Shown: positions 1 through 8,329, counted from the first letter of the stretch. The stretch is DNA of 64,000 nt from CANLDA01 sp964021645 (GCA_964021645.1 CAXIAD010000006.1:1-64000), one strand, 5' to 3'. The notes: generated by a model from the sequence alone, not told the origin. Program-made: numbers and translations.

Positions 1-1370
1 GCCACGCGATCCTGCACACGCTGTATGGGCAATCGCTGAAAAATAACGCGGAATTCTACATCGAATATTTCGCCATCGACCTCATCATGTCCGAGGATGG
101 CCAATGTCAGGGCGTCGTCTGCTGGAAACTTGACGACGGCACCATGCATATCTTCAACGCCAAGATGGTGGTGCTGGCGACAGGCGGCTATGGCCGCGCC
201 TATTTCTCTGCCACCTCTGCGCATACTTGCACAGGCGACGGCGGCGGCATGGTTGCCCGTGCTGGCCTTGCGTTGCAAGACATGGAATTCGTGCAATTCC
301 ACCCCACCGGCATCTACGGCTCGGGCTGTCTGATCACCGAGGGTGCGCGCGGCGAAGGCGGATACCTTACCAACTCCGAGGGTGAGCGTTTCATGGAACG
401 CTACGCCCCCCAATACAAAGACCTCGCACCCCGCGATTACGTCAGCCGCTCCATGACCATGGAAATCCGCGAAGGTCGCGGTGTGGGGGCCGAAAACGAT
501 CACATCTATCTGAATCTTAATCACCTCCCGCCAGAGGCGCTGGCAGAACGTCTGCCCGGCATCTCTGAATCCGCAAAAATCTTTGCGGGCGTGGATGTGA
601 CCAAACAACCGATCCCTGTTATCCCCACCGTTCACTATAATATGGGCGGCATTCCGACCAATTATTGGGGTGAGGTTCTGAACCCGTCCAAGGATGACCC
701 AACCGCGACCGTGCCCGGCCTGATGGCTGTGGGCGAGGCGGGCTGTGCCTCTGTTCACGGGGCCAACCGTCTTGGCTCAAACTCACTGATTGACCTTGTG
801 GTCTTTGGCCGTGCCGCCGCCATTCGCGCTGGTAAAATCGTCGATGCGGATGCGCCGAATCCGATCTTGAACGCGGCCTCTGTTGATAAGGCGTTTGATC
901 GCTTTGACGCTCTGCGCAATGCCTCGGGACAAGTGACCACCGCTGATCTGCGCCTTGAAATGCAGAAAACCATGCAGGCCGATGCCGCCGTCTTCCGTAC
1001 CTCCAAAACCCTTTCCGAAGGGGTGGAGAAAATGACCGCAATCGCCGCGAAAATGGATGACCTCAAGGTCACCGATCGCAGCCTTGTGTGGAACTCCGAC
1101 TTGATGGAAACGCTAGAGCTGACCAACCTGATGCCCAACGCATTGGCGACCATCCACGGGGCCGATGCGCGCACAGAATCACGCGGTGCCCACGCCCATG
1201 AGGATTTCTCTACCCGTGATGATGAAAACTGGCGCGTGCACACTGTGTCGCGGGTTGATGGCAACAAGGTTGACCTGACCTATCGCCCCGTCATCACCGA
1301 TCGCCTCACCACCGAAGCAGAAGGCGGCATTGAGCTTAAACGGATCGCGCCCAAAGCGCGGACATTCTAA
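1..1370 (+). CDS. sdhA: Succinate dehydrogenase flavoprotein subunit (5' end cut off by window)
   Basis: Catalytic FAD subunit of respiratory complex II, which oxidises succinate to fumarate at the inner membrane. The reading frame is open from base 3, so the gene enters from outside. About 456 C-terminal residues are visible and the N-terminal FAD dinucleotide fold with the FAD-linking His is missing. Visible active-site signatures in order are HPTG followed by TEGARGEGG (near base 300), RDYVSRS (near 432), HYNMGG (near 632) and RLGSNSL (near 767). These match the substrate-binding and proton-shuttle residues of the family. The C-terminus ends in the usual basic tail with RTF. sdhB follows 1.9 kb downstream, separated by two unrelated genes. 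sdhC and sdhD are expected upstream of the window. Confidence 0.97.
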   Translation, partial: HAILHTLYGQSLKNNAEFYIEYFAIDLIMSEDGQCQGVVCWKLDDGTMHIFNAKMVVLATGGYGRAYFSATSAHTCTGDGGGMVARAGLALQDMEFVQFHPTGIYGSGCLITEGARGEGGYLTNSEGERFMERYAPQYKDLAPRDYVSRSMTMEIREGRGVGAENDHIYLNLNHLPPEALAERLPGISESAKIFAGVDVTKQPIPVIPTVHYNMGGIPTNYWGEVLNPSKDDPTATVPGLMAVGEAGCASVHGANRLGSNSLIDLVVFGRAAAIRAGKIVDADAPNPILNAASVDKAFDRFDALRNASGQVTTADLRLEMQKTMQADAAVFRTSKTLSEGVEKMTAIAAKMDDLKVTDRSLVWNSDLMETLELTNLMPNALATIHGADARTESRGAHAHEDFSTRDDENWRVHTVSRVDGNKVDLTYRPVITDRLTTEAEGGIELKRIAPKARTF

Positions 1371-1379
1371 GGGCTTAGA

Positions 1380-2234
1380 ATGTCGGACACAGGGAATCAT
1401 ACCGGAAACCAATCTGGCGAAAAGGCAGGCACAAGGCGGCTGATCATCCATTGTGGTGTTCAGAAAACCGCCTCGACCTCCTTTCACCACGTGGTTGAGA
1501 AAAACCTTGATACCCTGTCCCCCCATCTGGAAATCCTGACCCCGCGCAAGGCATCGCTCACGCGCGCTTTGGGCCGGGCTGCGGGCCTGTTCTCATTGAA
1601 CCCAGCCCAGCATGAGGCCGAGTTTGTGCGCCTCATCAGTGAGATGCGCGACTACCTTTTGCAGGATACGCGCCCCTGTCTGATCTCTCATGAAAACCTG
1701 CCCGGTGCCATGTTGGGGCGTCAGGGCGTGGTCACGCTCTATCCCCAACTACCGCGAATTTTGGCGCTGTTGGATCAGCACCTTGCGCCGTTCACGCCGG
1801 AATATGTGTTTTACACCCGCGACATGATGGCGTGGAAAAGCAGCGTCTATAATCAGGCGGTGAAATCGGATCGCTACGCCGGCACGCGCGACGGATTCTT
1901 GCGCGAAACGGCTGCTTGCGGCGATTGGGATTCCTTGCGCAACACCGTCAGCGACCACGCCGGTGCCGCCCGCACGACATTTTTCCGTATGGAGGATGAG
2001 GCAGGCCTGCCGGCGCGTCAATTGCTGGAATTCGCAGGCATTGCGCCCGCCGTGCTGGAGGGGCTGAAACCGCTGGCGGCGCGCCGCAATCAAAGCTTGA
2101 ACGCCGGATCACTGGAATTTATGCGCCAGATCAACGCCGCCCAACTGGATGTCGCCGCTCACCGCGAAATGGCGCGCATGGTGCAACACAATCAACCCTT
2201 GTTTAGCAATGAACAGGTGGTGCACAGTGACTGA
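1380..2234 (+). CDS. Sulfotransferase-fold protein, function unknown
   Basis: 284-residue protein 9 bases after sdhA. Residues 24-34 (HCGVQKTASTS) look like the 5'-phosphosulfate-binding loop of PAPS-dependent sulfotransferases. RDMMAWKSS at 147-155 resembles the 3'-phosphate-binding motif (R...S). No signal peptide or membrane segment is visible, so a cytoplasmic enzyme is likely. The acceptor substrate cannot be told from sequence. It overlaps the next gene, another sulfotransferase-like protein, by 8 bases, so the two are probably translated together. Its placement inside the sdh operon suggests co-transcription with complex II, but no biochemical link is evident. The sulfotransferase call rests on the loop motifs alone; the fold is plausible and the activity unproven. 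Confidence 0.6.
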   Translation: MSDTGNHTGNQSGEKAGTRRLIIHCGVQKTASTSFHHVVEKNLDTLSPHLEILTPRKASLTRALGRAAGLFSLNPAQHEAEFVRLISEMRDYLLQDTRPCLISHENLPGAMLGRQGVVTLYPQLPRILALLDQHLAPFTPEYVFYTRDMMAWKSSVYNQAVKSDRYAGTRDGFLRETAACGDWDSLRNTVSDHAGAARTTFFRMEDEAGLPARQLLEFAGIAPAVLEGLKPLAARRNQSLNAGSLEFMRQINAAQLDVAAHREMARMVQHNQPLFSNEQVVHSD

Positions 2235-3162
2235 AGCCATGGCAGAAGAAAACACAACCGACGCGCCCCTCAGCGCCGAGAAAACCCCGGAGGCCGAAAA
2301 TCCTTGGGCCGCTCTCGGGTTTAGGCCCGGCATGATCCTGCGCAGCTTTGGCATGCGTCGCTCTGGCAATCACGCGATCATTAACTGGCTCACCCGTAAC
2401 CCTCCTGCCGAGGGTGTGGTGTTTTTGAACAATTGTGGCGCGCGTCGCAGCCCCTTTACCAGCTGTTCCTCGATTGAGGTGAACGGCGAATACCGCAAGC
2501 TGAAACGCCGCGCGACGCTTCCCTCGATCACCGGCGATGTGGCCGATGGCGGCCTATTGGTCATTTCCTATGAGGACGTGATGCCGTCGGCGCGTGATTC
2601 TGAACGCGCCTTGAGTGCAGAGATGCCAAAAGGGGCCGAGATTTCGGATCTGATTTTCTTCCGCCACTTTATGAATTGGGCGGCCTCCATGCTGCGCAAA
2701 TTACAGGCAAATAAGGATTACGGTTTCGCCACACGCATGCGCATCATGAGCGTCGCGGTCGAGAAATACCGCGATAGTCTGGAATTGGTCCTGAATGCCG
2801 CAGAGCGCGATATCGTGCCGGTTTGCTATGACACGTGGCTGAAATCCGACCCCTATCGCAGCGGTGTTCTCAAGGCTCTTGGCCTGCCGCAAAAAGACAA
2901 TACCCTAGGCAAGGTGCAGCCCTATGGCGGCGGCTCCTCGTTTCAAAAACGCGCCAAAACATCCGAGGATCTAAATACGTTGGATCGCTGGACGCAGATG
3001 ATTTCCCTGCCAGACTATCAAATGCTGTTGCTGCTTGCCTCGCAAGATCAGCCGCTGATGGAATTGATGCAAAAAACCATGCCGCAAGACGCGTCCATGG
3101 TGCAGGATTTCGTAGCCCAAGCCCGTTTCCCTTTTGATGTCAAAGTGGGGGGCAACACTTGA
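2227..3162 (+). CDS. Second sulfotransferase-fold protein, function unknown
   Basis: 311 residues from a GTG start at 2227. I chose this start because AGGTGG at 2215-2220 lies six bases upstream and the codon overlaps the stop of the previous gene (translational coupling). ATG 2239 is the alternative, with a poorer ribosome site. Residues 41-54 (FGMRRSGNHAIINW) match the phosphosulfate-binding loop of a bacterial sulfotransferase subfamily. An FFRHF...S segment in mid-protein may be the 3'-phosphate site. The N-terminal 25 residues are acidic and low-complexity. No secretion signal is seen. The protein differs from its upstream partner in sequence, so this is not a recent duplication. Substrate unknown; the pair sits between sdhA and sdhB. 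Confidence 0.58.
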   Translation: MTEAMAEENTTDAPLSAEKTPEAENPWAALGFRPGMILRSFGMRRSGNHAIINWLTRNPPAEGVVFLNNCGARRSPFTSCSSIEVNGEYRKLKRRATLPSITGDVADGGLLVISYEDVMPSARDSERALSAEMPKGAEISDLIFFRHFMNWAASMLRKLQANKDYGFATRMRIMSVAVEKYRDSLELVLNAAERDIVPVCYDTWLKSDPYRSGVLKALGLPQKDNTLGKVQPYGGGSSFQKRAKTSEDLNTLDRWTQMISLPDYQMLLLLASQDQPLMELMQKTMPQDASMVQDFVAQARFPFDVKVGGNT

Positions 3163-3243
3163 TCCCCTCGCGTCACTTAACAATCCTATATTCACGTTCC
3201 CGCGCCACACTGCCCCGGCAGTGCCGCTAAAGGAGGAGCCATC

Positions 3244-4023
3244 ATGGTCGAACTCGCACTCCCCAAGAATTCCCGCATCACAACAGGGAAAACCTGGCCC
3301 AAACCGGCAGGTGCCACAAATCTACGCAAGTTCCAGATTTACCGCTGGAATCCCGATGATGGCAAAAACCCATCCGTGGACACCTATTTCCTGGATATGG
3401 ACAGCTGCGGCCCCATGGTTCTGGACGCGCTGATCAAGATCAAAAATGAGATTGATCCGACGCTGACGTTCCGCCGTTCGTGTCGCGAGGGTATCTGTGG
3501 CTCTTGTGCGATGAACATCGACGGCATCAACACGCTGGCCTGTATTTACGGCATGGATGAGATCAAGGGAGATGTGAAAATCTACCCGCTGCCGCATATG
3601 ACGGTGGTCAAGGATCTGATCCCCGACCTGACCCATTTCTACGCCCAGCACGCCAGCATCATGCCGTGGTTGGAAACCAAAACCAACCGTCCGGCCAAAG
3701 AGTGGCGTCAGTCGATTGGCGACCGTAAGAAACTTGACGGGCTGTATGAATGCGTAATGTGCGCCTGCTGCTCAACATCCTGCCCCAGCTATTGGTGGAA
3801 CGGTGATCGCTACCTCGGCCCCGCAGCGCTATTGCACGCCTACCGCTGGATCATCGATTCCCGCGATGAAGCGACAGGCGCACGCTTGGATGAGCTAGAA
3901 GACCCGTTCAAACTGTATCGCTGCCACACCATCATGAACTGCGCAAAAACCTGCCCCAAAGGGTTGAACCCTGCCAAGGCGATTGCTGAGATCAAAAAGA
4001 TGATGGTCGAACGTACTGTATAA
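3244..4023 (+). CDS. sdhB: Succinate dehydrogenase iron-sulfur subunit
   Basis: 259-residue electron-transfer subunit of complex II, carrying electrons from FAD to quinone. The three Fe-S clusters are readable. [2Fe-2S] ligands are C80, C85, C88 and C100. The [4Fe-4S] set is C170, C173, C176 with C237 followed by Pro. The [3Fe-4S] set is C180-Pro, C227 and C233. Length is normal for the family. A very strong ribosome site (AAAGGAGGA, 3229-3237) precedes the ATG, suggesting independent high-level translation. The preceding gene ends 81 bases upstream. A hairpin-plus-tail repeat and a terminator-like stem follow the stop codon. Confidence 0.98.
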   Translation: MVELALPKNSRITTGKTWPKPAGATNLRKFQIYRWNPDDGKNPSVDTYFLDMDSCGPMVLDALIKIKNEIDPTLTFRRSCREGICGSCAMNIDGINTLACIYGMDEIKGDVKIYPLPHMTVVKDLIPDLTHFYAQHASIMPWLETKTNRPAKEWRQSIGDRKKLDGLYECVMCACCSTSCPSYWWNGDRYLGPAALLHAYRWIIDSRDEATGARLDELEDPFKLYRCHTIMNCAKTCPKGLNPAKAIAEIKKMMVERTV

Positions 4024-4037
4024 TTGAACGGGTGTTT

Positions 4038-4100
4038 GGGGCTCTGCCCACTCACATTGCGGGCAATGTGAGCCCCGGGATATTTTTACTCAGAAGAAGC
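4038..4100 (+). repeat. Hairpin + conserved-tail module, copy 1 (after sdhB)
   Basis: Starts 14 bases after the sdhB stop. A small GGGC/GCCC hairpin with loop TCT is followed by a perfect 9-bp stem-loop (4051-4059 with 4064-4072, CTCACATTG, loop CGGG). Then comes the tail CCCGGGATATTTTT, directly followed by ACTCAGAAGAAG. The same architecture occurs on the minus strand at 23174-23240, and the tail also at 28861, 55804 and 63965. The stem plus T-tract could terminate transcription, but the conserved bases after the T-tract are not explained by that. Confidence 0.85.
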
Positions 4101-4102
4101 AG

Positions 4103-4124
4103 GGGCGCGTGGCTGCGCCCTTTC
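4103..4124 (+). terminator. Candidate sdh operon terminator
   Basis: GGGCGC (4103-4108) pairs with GCGCCC (4115-4120) around a six-base loop and is followed by TTTCG. The T-run is short, so termination efficiency is uncertain. Confidence 0.45.
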
Positions 4125-4125
4125 G

Positions 4126-4156
4126 TTGACAAAAGGGACATGGGCACAGATAGCTA
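4126..4156 (+). promoter_or_regulatory. Candidate sigma-70 promoter for the small-protein/DUF1989 operon
   Basis: A consensus -35 TTGACA at 4126-4131 is followed after 17-19 bases by GATAGC/TAGCTA (4149-4156). Transcription would start at about 4161-4163, at or next to the ATG of the downstream gene, which has no Shine-Dalgarno sequence. This suggests a leaderless transcript. Confidence 0.4.
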
Positions 4157-4160
4157 ATAC

Positions 4161-4373
4161 ATGTTTATTGTTATTGGCCTGCTTCTGGCGTTCCTGCTTA
4201 TGGTGATATTCACCAATCGAAAAACCCGTGATTGCCGGTGGCGCGCCGACCGCAGTCGCAATGTTGACGGGCAGTGTTTTCATATTTGCATGTCCTGCGG
4301 GGCTACCTGCTTGACCTCCGACAGCAAGCCGCCCAAGCATTGCGAAAAAACACATCCAACAGGTGAGCTATGA
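4161..4373 (+). CDS. Small membrane-anchored cysteine-rich protein
   Basis: 70-residue protein. Residues 1-16 form one hydrophobic segment (VIGLLLAFLLMVIF), followed by a basic region. Two Cys pairs follow (C25 alone; CMSC near 43-46, then C50) and a further Cys near 60, which resembles a small zinc ribbon facing the cytoplasm. I recall similar short proteins with a CRWR...C..CGA pattern in other Rhodobacteraceae, without a known function. It overlaps the DUF1989 gene by four bases (ATGA), so the two are translationally coupled. No Shine-Dalgarno precedes the start, and a TTGACA-type promoter sits so close that the mRNA may be leaderless. Confidence 0.7.
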   Translation: MFIVIGLLLAFLLMVIFTNRKTRDCRWRADRSRNVDGQCFHICMSCGATCLTSDSKPPKHCEKTHPTGEL

Positions 4374-5212
4374 GAGACCCCCATGATGGTGCCGCGCGCC
4401 GCGCGATTGCGCCAGTGATTTGCTATCCCAACGACACATTACCCGTGCCATCGCTTGATCTGTATCGTGCTGTGCGCGCGACGGCGGTCAAAACCGGCGA
4501 GGTATTGGTCCCTGCACGCGAGGCGGCCTGTTTCCGTGTTCCGGCAGGGCATTTTTTCCGCATTTCATCGGTTGAGGGGCCGCAAGTAGGTGATTTGAAC
4601 CTATGGAATGCACAGGATTTGTCAGAACGGTTTTATTCCGGCAAAACCCGGGCGTTGCACGGCACGCATATCACCACGGGGGAGCGGATGTGGACCAGTT
4701 TCCCAACCTTGCGCCCCATGGCAACGATCATTGAGGATACGTTGAATTGGTACGGCATGGATGAATTCGGCGGCTCTGTTCATGATGTGATTGGCACGCG
4801 CTGTGACCCCTATACCGGAAATCTGCTGGCTGGATCGCAATACCATCATTGCTGTCATTCCAATCTGACCCGCGCCTTGGCTGCTGAGACCGGCATGTCC
4901 TTGGCTGAGGCAGAACCGTTTGTGCATGATGTGCTGAATGTCTTTATGTGCACCGGGTTCACCCGTGACACAGGGCAGTATTTCATGAAAGCCAGCCCCG
5001 TGCGCCCCGGTGATTATCTGGAATTCTTTGCCGAGATTGACTTGCTTGGCGCGCTTAGCGCATGCCCTGGTGGCAATTGTGGATCAGAGCACAGCTCTGA
5101 TACCGCGCCCTGTTATCCGATGTTGGTTGAGGTGTTTGCACCTACTGAGGGCGCCTTGGAGGGCTGGCAGCCACCTGCGCCCAATGGCTATGATCGCAGT
5201 CACGGTTTGTGA
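4370..5212 (+). CDS. DUF1989 / urea carboxylase-associated family protein
   Basis: 280 residues with the DUF1989 core: GDLNLWNA near residues 73-80, the RFYSGKTRALHGTHIT stretch after it, and conserved His, Asp and Cys (HHCCHSN near 163) that could form a metal or catalytic site. Family members occur beside urea carboxylase/allophanate hydrolase genes and some act in amino-group metabolism, but no urea genes are visible here. The C-terminal part contains a GGNCGSEHSSD segment typical of the family. It is translated from an ATG overlapping the stop of the upstream Cys-rich membrane protein. The family assignment is firm; the reaction is unknown. Confidence 0.82.
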   Translation: MRDPHDGAARRAIAPVICYPNDTLPVPSLDLYRAVRATAVKTGEVLVPAREAACFRVPAGHFFRISSVEGPQVGDLNLWNAQDLSERFYSGKTRALHGTHITTGERMWTSFPTLRPMATIIEDTLNWYGMDEFGGSVHDVIGTRCDPYTGNLLAGSQYHHCCHSNLTRALAAETGMSLAEAEPFVHDVLNVFMCTGFTRDTGQYFMKASPVRPGDYLEFFAEIDLLGALSACPGGNCGSEHSSDTAPCYPMLVEVFAPTEGALEGWQPPAPNGYDRSHGL

Positions 5213-5217
5213 TTTTT

Positions 5218-5253
5218 CGGCGGCGTTAACCTGATTCTTTGGGGGCGCCGCCG
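5218..5253 (+). terminator. GC-rich hairpin after the DUF1989 gene
   Basis: CGGCGGCG (5218-5225) is perfectly complementary to CGCCGCCG (5246-5253), six bases past the stop codon. The loop is 20 bases and no T-run follows, so it may be Rho-dependent or an RNA-stabilising stem. Confidence 0.45.
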
Positions 5254-5433
5254 TAATGTACATTTCAGACCTCGAAATTCACATTTCGTCCCTTTCGACA
5301 ATTGTGAACCCTGCGCACTTTGGGGCAGGGGCGCTGGCGCAACACATGATCTTGTAGGGCTGTGTTGCGTGTTTGGCGGTTTGTACGTTCCAAATTTGGC
5401 GATTTTGGCAGGGTTAACGCAACGCGCGTTTAG

Positions 5434-5474
5434 GCGTATCTACATAAGCTTGAGACAAGGTTTTGTAGATACGC
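5434..5474. promoter_or_regulatory. Perfect 11-bp inverted repeat in a 329-bp gene-free gap
   Basis: GCGTATCTACA (5434-5444) is repeated inverted as TGTAGATACGC (5464-5474) with a 19-base spacer. It lies between two convergent genes (DUF1989 and deoD), so a promoter operator is unlikely. It may be a processed 3' hairpin or a protein site. The rest of the gap 5213-5541 holds only the hairpins listed here and no coding sequence I can support. Confidence 0.5.
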
Positions 5475-5507
5475 AGCACGCCGATCCAATATCGTGCGCG
5501 TTTCGGA

Positions 5508-5530
5508 AAAAACCAGTGAGTCAGGTTTTT
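5508..5530 (-). terminator. Bidirectional terminator between DUF1989 gene and deoD
   Basis: AAAAACC (5508-5514) pairs with GGTTTTT (5524-5530) around a nine-base loop, 11 bases past the deoD stop. The A-rich and T-rich arms give a U-tract in either direction. Confidence 0.55.
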
Positions 5531-5541
5531 CTCAAAACGCT

Positions 5542-6246
5542 TTAGGCAAAGGCCGCCTCTAGCGCGATTTCCACCATATCCCCGAAAGATTTTTCACGTT
5601 GATCACTGGGTAGCGATTCACCAGTCAAAAGATGATCTGAAACCGTCAAAACAGCCAGCGCACGCACATTGTGACGTGCGGCGAGATTGTACAATTCGGC
5701 GGCCTCCATCTCGACCCCAAGAATGCCGTGACGCACCATTTGTTCATTTAAATCAGGACGTTCGTCATAAAATACATCGCTGGAATAGATGCCACCCACA
5801 TGGGTTGGCGTGCCTTTGCTCTCGGCAAAATGAAACGCCTTATGCAGCAGGTTGAAATCCGCGCTGGGGGCAAAATTTATTTCCTTGAAGATGCCGCGTG
5901 ACGGGGTGGAGAGGCTGGTGGCGGTCATGGCCAAAATAACATCGCGCAGCTTCACCTTGTCCTGCATGCCGCCACAAGACCCTATTCGAATCAATGTCTT
6001 AGCTCCGAAATCGCGGATCAGTTCATTGGCGTAAATCGACAGGGATGCCATGCCCATGCCAGAGCCGTGAATGGTGACTTTATGCCCCTTCCATGTGCCG
6101 GTAAAACCCAGCATCCCTCTGACTTCATTGATACATTTTACATCGGATAAGAAAGTTTCTGCCGCCCATTTGGCACGGTACGGGTCGCCGGGTAAAAGAA
6201 CAGTTTCCGCGATGTCGCCTGGTTTTGCACCGATATGGATGGTCAT
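5542..6246 (-). CDS. deoD: Purine-nucleoside phosphorylase, DeoD type
   Basis: 234-residue cytoplasmic enzyme that splits purine (deoxy)nucleosides with phosphate to base and (deoxy)ribose-1-phosphate in the salvage pathway. It shows the hexameric-PNP signatures: LLPGDP near residues 18-23 (phosphate loop), IRIGSCGG near 86-93, the GVEMEA ribose-binding motif near 175-180, and the catalytic Asp in TVSDHL. Length is typical. An AGGGAG ribosome site precedes the ATG. It is read after ecm on the same strand, but a stem-loop terminator separates them, so it probably has its own promoter. Confidence 0.97.
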   Translation of the reverse strand: MTIHIGAKPGDIAETVLLPGDPYRAKWAAETFLSDVKCINEVRGMLGFTGTWKGHKVTIHGSGMGMASLSIYANELIRDFGAKTLIRIGSCGGMQDKVKLRDVILAMTATSLSTPSRGIFKEINFAPSADFNLLHKAFHFAESKGTPTHVGGIYSSDVFYDERPDLNEQMVRHGILGVEMEAAELYNLAARHNVRALAVLTVSDHLLTGESLPSDQREKSFGDMVEIALEAAFA

Positions 6247-6303
6247 GATTTGCTCCCTGATTTTGTTCCAGCCTATGAGAACGGGAGGGTAGGTTCAAAC
6301 GCA

Positions 6304-6331
6304 AATGCCCCACCTATAAAGGCGGGGCATT
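6304..6331 (-). terminator. Terminator between ecm and deoD
   Basis: AATGCCCC (6304-6311) pairs with GGGGCATT (6324-6331), loop of 12 bases, 31 bases past the ecm stop. The U-run on the minus side is short (TTTGCG). Confidence 0.6.
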
Positions 6332-6361
6332 ATTGTTCTATTTCAGGTGGTTAAGCGCGGT

Positions 6362-8329
6362 TTAGACTGCGGGATCGGCCAGCGTCACGATATCCATCAT
6401 GATTGTGTTCAGTTCAAAGTCTTTGGGTGTATATACGCGCGAAACACCCATGGCACGCAAACGATCCGCATCATCGTCCGGGATGATTCCGCCAACGATA
6501 ACAGGGGTTTGGCTTAGGCCAGCAGCCGCCATACGGGCCATCAAATCCTCCACCAAAGGCACATGGCTCCCAGATAGAATAGACAGGCCAACCACATGCG
6601 CTCCGGTTTCCAGAGCGTTGGCGACCAACTCCTCTGGTGTTAGGCGAATGCCGTCATAGGTGATGTCCATTCCGCAGTCGCGTGCGCGAAATGCGATTTG
6701 CTCTGCACCATTGGAATGCCCGTCAAGTCCCGGTTTTCCAACGAGAAATTTCAGACGACGACCAAGTTTGTCGCTGACACTGTCCACGGCATTGCGCAGA
6801 TCATCCAGCCCTTCGGTTTTGTTAGAGGGGTTGGCGGATACACCTGTCGGGCCACGATATTCGCCATGAACGATGCGCATTTGGGCGGCCCACTCTCCTG
6901 TGGTCACACCGGCTTTGGCAGCCTTGATTGATGCAGGCATGACGTTTGCGCCTGTGCTTGCTGCTTCACGTAATTCACTCAGGGCGGCTTGAGCTGCATC
7001 CTCATCGCGTGCGGCGCGCCATGCTTCCAACTGGTTGATTTGTTGCTGCTCCATTGCGGGATCGACAACCATGATACCACCATCCCCGGTCATCAGAGGC
7101 GATGGTTCACCCTTTTGCCATTTGTTCACTCCAACGACCACAGTCTCACCGGCCTCGATCCGGTTCAGGCGCTCAGCGTTTGAATCCACAAGGCGTGCTT
7201 TCATATAGTCGATTGCGCCGATAGCGCCGCCCATGCTTTCTAGATTGGCAAGCTCATGGCGGGCCCCTTCTTTGAGGGCAGCGACCTTGCGATCCACGGC
7301 AGGGTTGCCATCAAAAAGATCATCATATTCAAGCAGATCCGTCTCATAGGCCATAATTTGCTGCATGCGCATGGACCATTGCTGATCCCATGGGCGCGGC
7401 AGGCCGAGGGCCTCGTTCCATGCGGGTAATTGCACAGCACGTGCGCGCGCGCGTTTAGACAGGGTCACCGCCAGCATTTCGATCAAAATGCGGTAGACGT
7501 TATTTTCAGGCTGCTGCTCTGTAAGGCCGAGTGAATTGACCTGAACTCCATAACGGAAACGACGGTGTTTAGGGTCTGTGACGCCGTATCGCTCAAGGCA
7601 GATTTCGTCCCACAACTCAACAAAGGCACGCATTTTGCACATTTCGGTGACAAACCGGATGCCCGCATTCACAAAGAACGAAATGCGTGCAACCAAGGGA
7701 CCGAAATCCTCTGGTGCAACACGTGGTTTTAGGGCGTCCAGAACGGCGATTGCAGTTGCTAGCGCAAAGGAAAGCTCCTGCTCGGGCGTCGCTCCGGCCT
7801 CTTGCAAATGGTATGAACACACATTCATCGGGTTCCATTTGGGCACATTTGTATAGCAATACTCAGCAACGTCGGCGATCATTTTCAGGCTTGGCTCGGG
7901 CGGACAGATATAGGTGCCGCGGCTCAAATACTCTTTGATCAGGTCGTTTTGAACGGTGCCCTGCAATTTCGAAATATCCGCGCCCTGCTCTTCGGCCACA
8001 GCGATATATAGCGATAGCAACCAAGGTGCAGTCGCATTGATCGTCATAGAGGTGTTCATTTGCTCTAGCGGGATTTGGTCAAACAAACTGCGCATATCGC
8101 CAAGGTGGGAAACGGGAACACCAACTTTGCCGACCTCGCCGCGGGCCAAAATGTGGTCGCTGTCATATCCAGTCTGGGTGGGCAGATCAAAGGCAACAGA
8201 AAGCCCGGTTTGCCCTTTTTCAAGGTTGGAACGATACAGCGCATTGGAGGCCTTGGCCGTTGAATGGCCAGCATAGGTTCGGATGAGCCAAGGGCGATCA
8301 GTTTTCTGGGTATTTTGCGGCTGTGTCAT
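6362..8329 (-). CDS. ecm: Ethylmalonyl-CoA mutase (B12-dependent)
   Basis: 655 residues from ATG 8329, chosen because AAGGGA lies seven bases upstream; an ATG nine codons further out has no such site. The N-terminal mutase barrel contains RTYAGHS and TMTINATAPW-like substrate motifs. The C-terminal cobalamin-binding domain carries GLDGHSNG (the D-x-H-x-x-G adenosylcobalamin signature) and a GGIIP loop. Ecm converts (2R)-ethylmalonyl-CoA to methylsuccinyl-CoA in the ethylmalonyl-CoA pathway for acetyl-CoA assimilation. Methylmalonyl-CoA mutase is the main alternative, but the short length, single polypeptide and nearby ccr strongly favour Ecm. Its upstream region shares a 13-mer with that of ccr. 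Confidence 0.92.
   Translation of the reverse strand: MTQPQNTQKTDRPWLIRTYAGHSTAKASNALYRSNLEKGQTGLSVAFDLPTQTGYDSDHILARGEVGKVGVPVSHLGDMRSLFDQIPLEQMNTSMTINATAPWLLSLYIAVAEEQGADISKLQGTVQNDLIKEYLSRGTYICPPEPSLKMIADVAEYCYTNVPKWNPMNVCSYHLQEAGATPEQELSFALATAIAVLDALKPRVAPEDFGPLVARISFFVNAGIRFVTEMCKMRAFVELWDEICLERYGVTDPKHRRFRYGVQVNSLGLTEQQPENNVYRILIEMLAVTLSKRARARAVQLPAWNEALGLPRPWDQQWSMRMQQIMAYETDLLEYDDLFDGNPAVDRKVAALKEGARHELANLESMGGAIGAIDYMKARLVDSNAERLNRIEAGETVVVGVNKWQKGEPSPLMTGDGGIMVVDPAMEQQQINQLEAWRAARDEDAAQAALSELREAASTGANVMPASIKAAKAGVTTGEWAAQMRIVHGEYRGPTGVSANPSNKTEGLDDLRNAVDSVSDKLGRRLKFLVGKPGLDGHSNGAEQIAFRARDCGMDITYDGIRLTPEELVANALETGAHVVGLSILSGSHVPLVEDLMARMAAAGLSQTPVIVGGIIPDDDADRLRAMGVSRVYTPKDFELNTIMMDIVTLADPAV

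Noticed and set aside
755..1267. Minus-strand open frames within sdhA and many similar shadows elsewhere
   Set aside because: They mirror the codon bias of the real gene and have no conserved features.
5208..5541. A short gene in the 329-base gap after the DUF1989 gene
   Set aside because: Frames are short, without ribosome sites or coding bias; the region is hairpin-rich 3' sequence.
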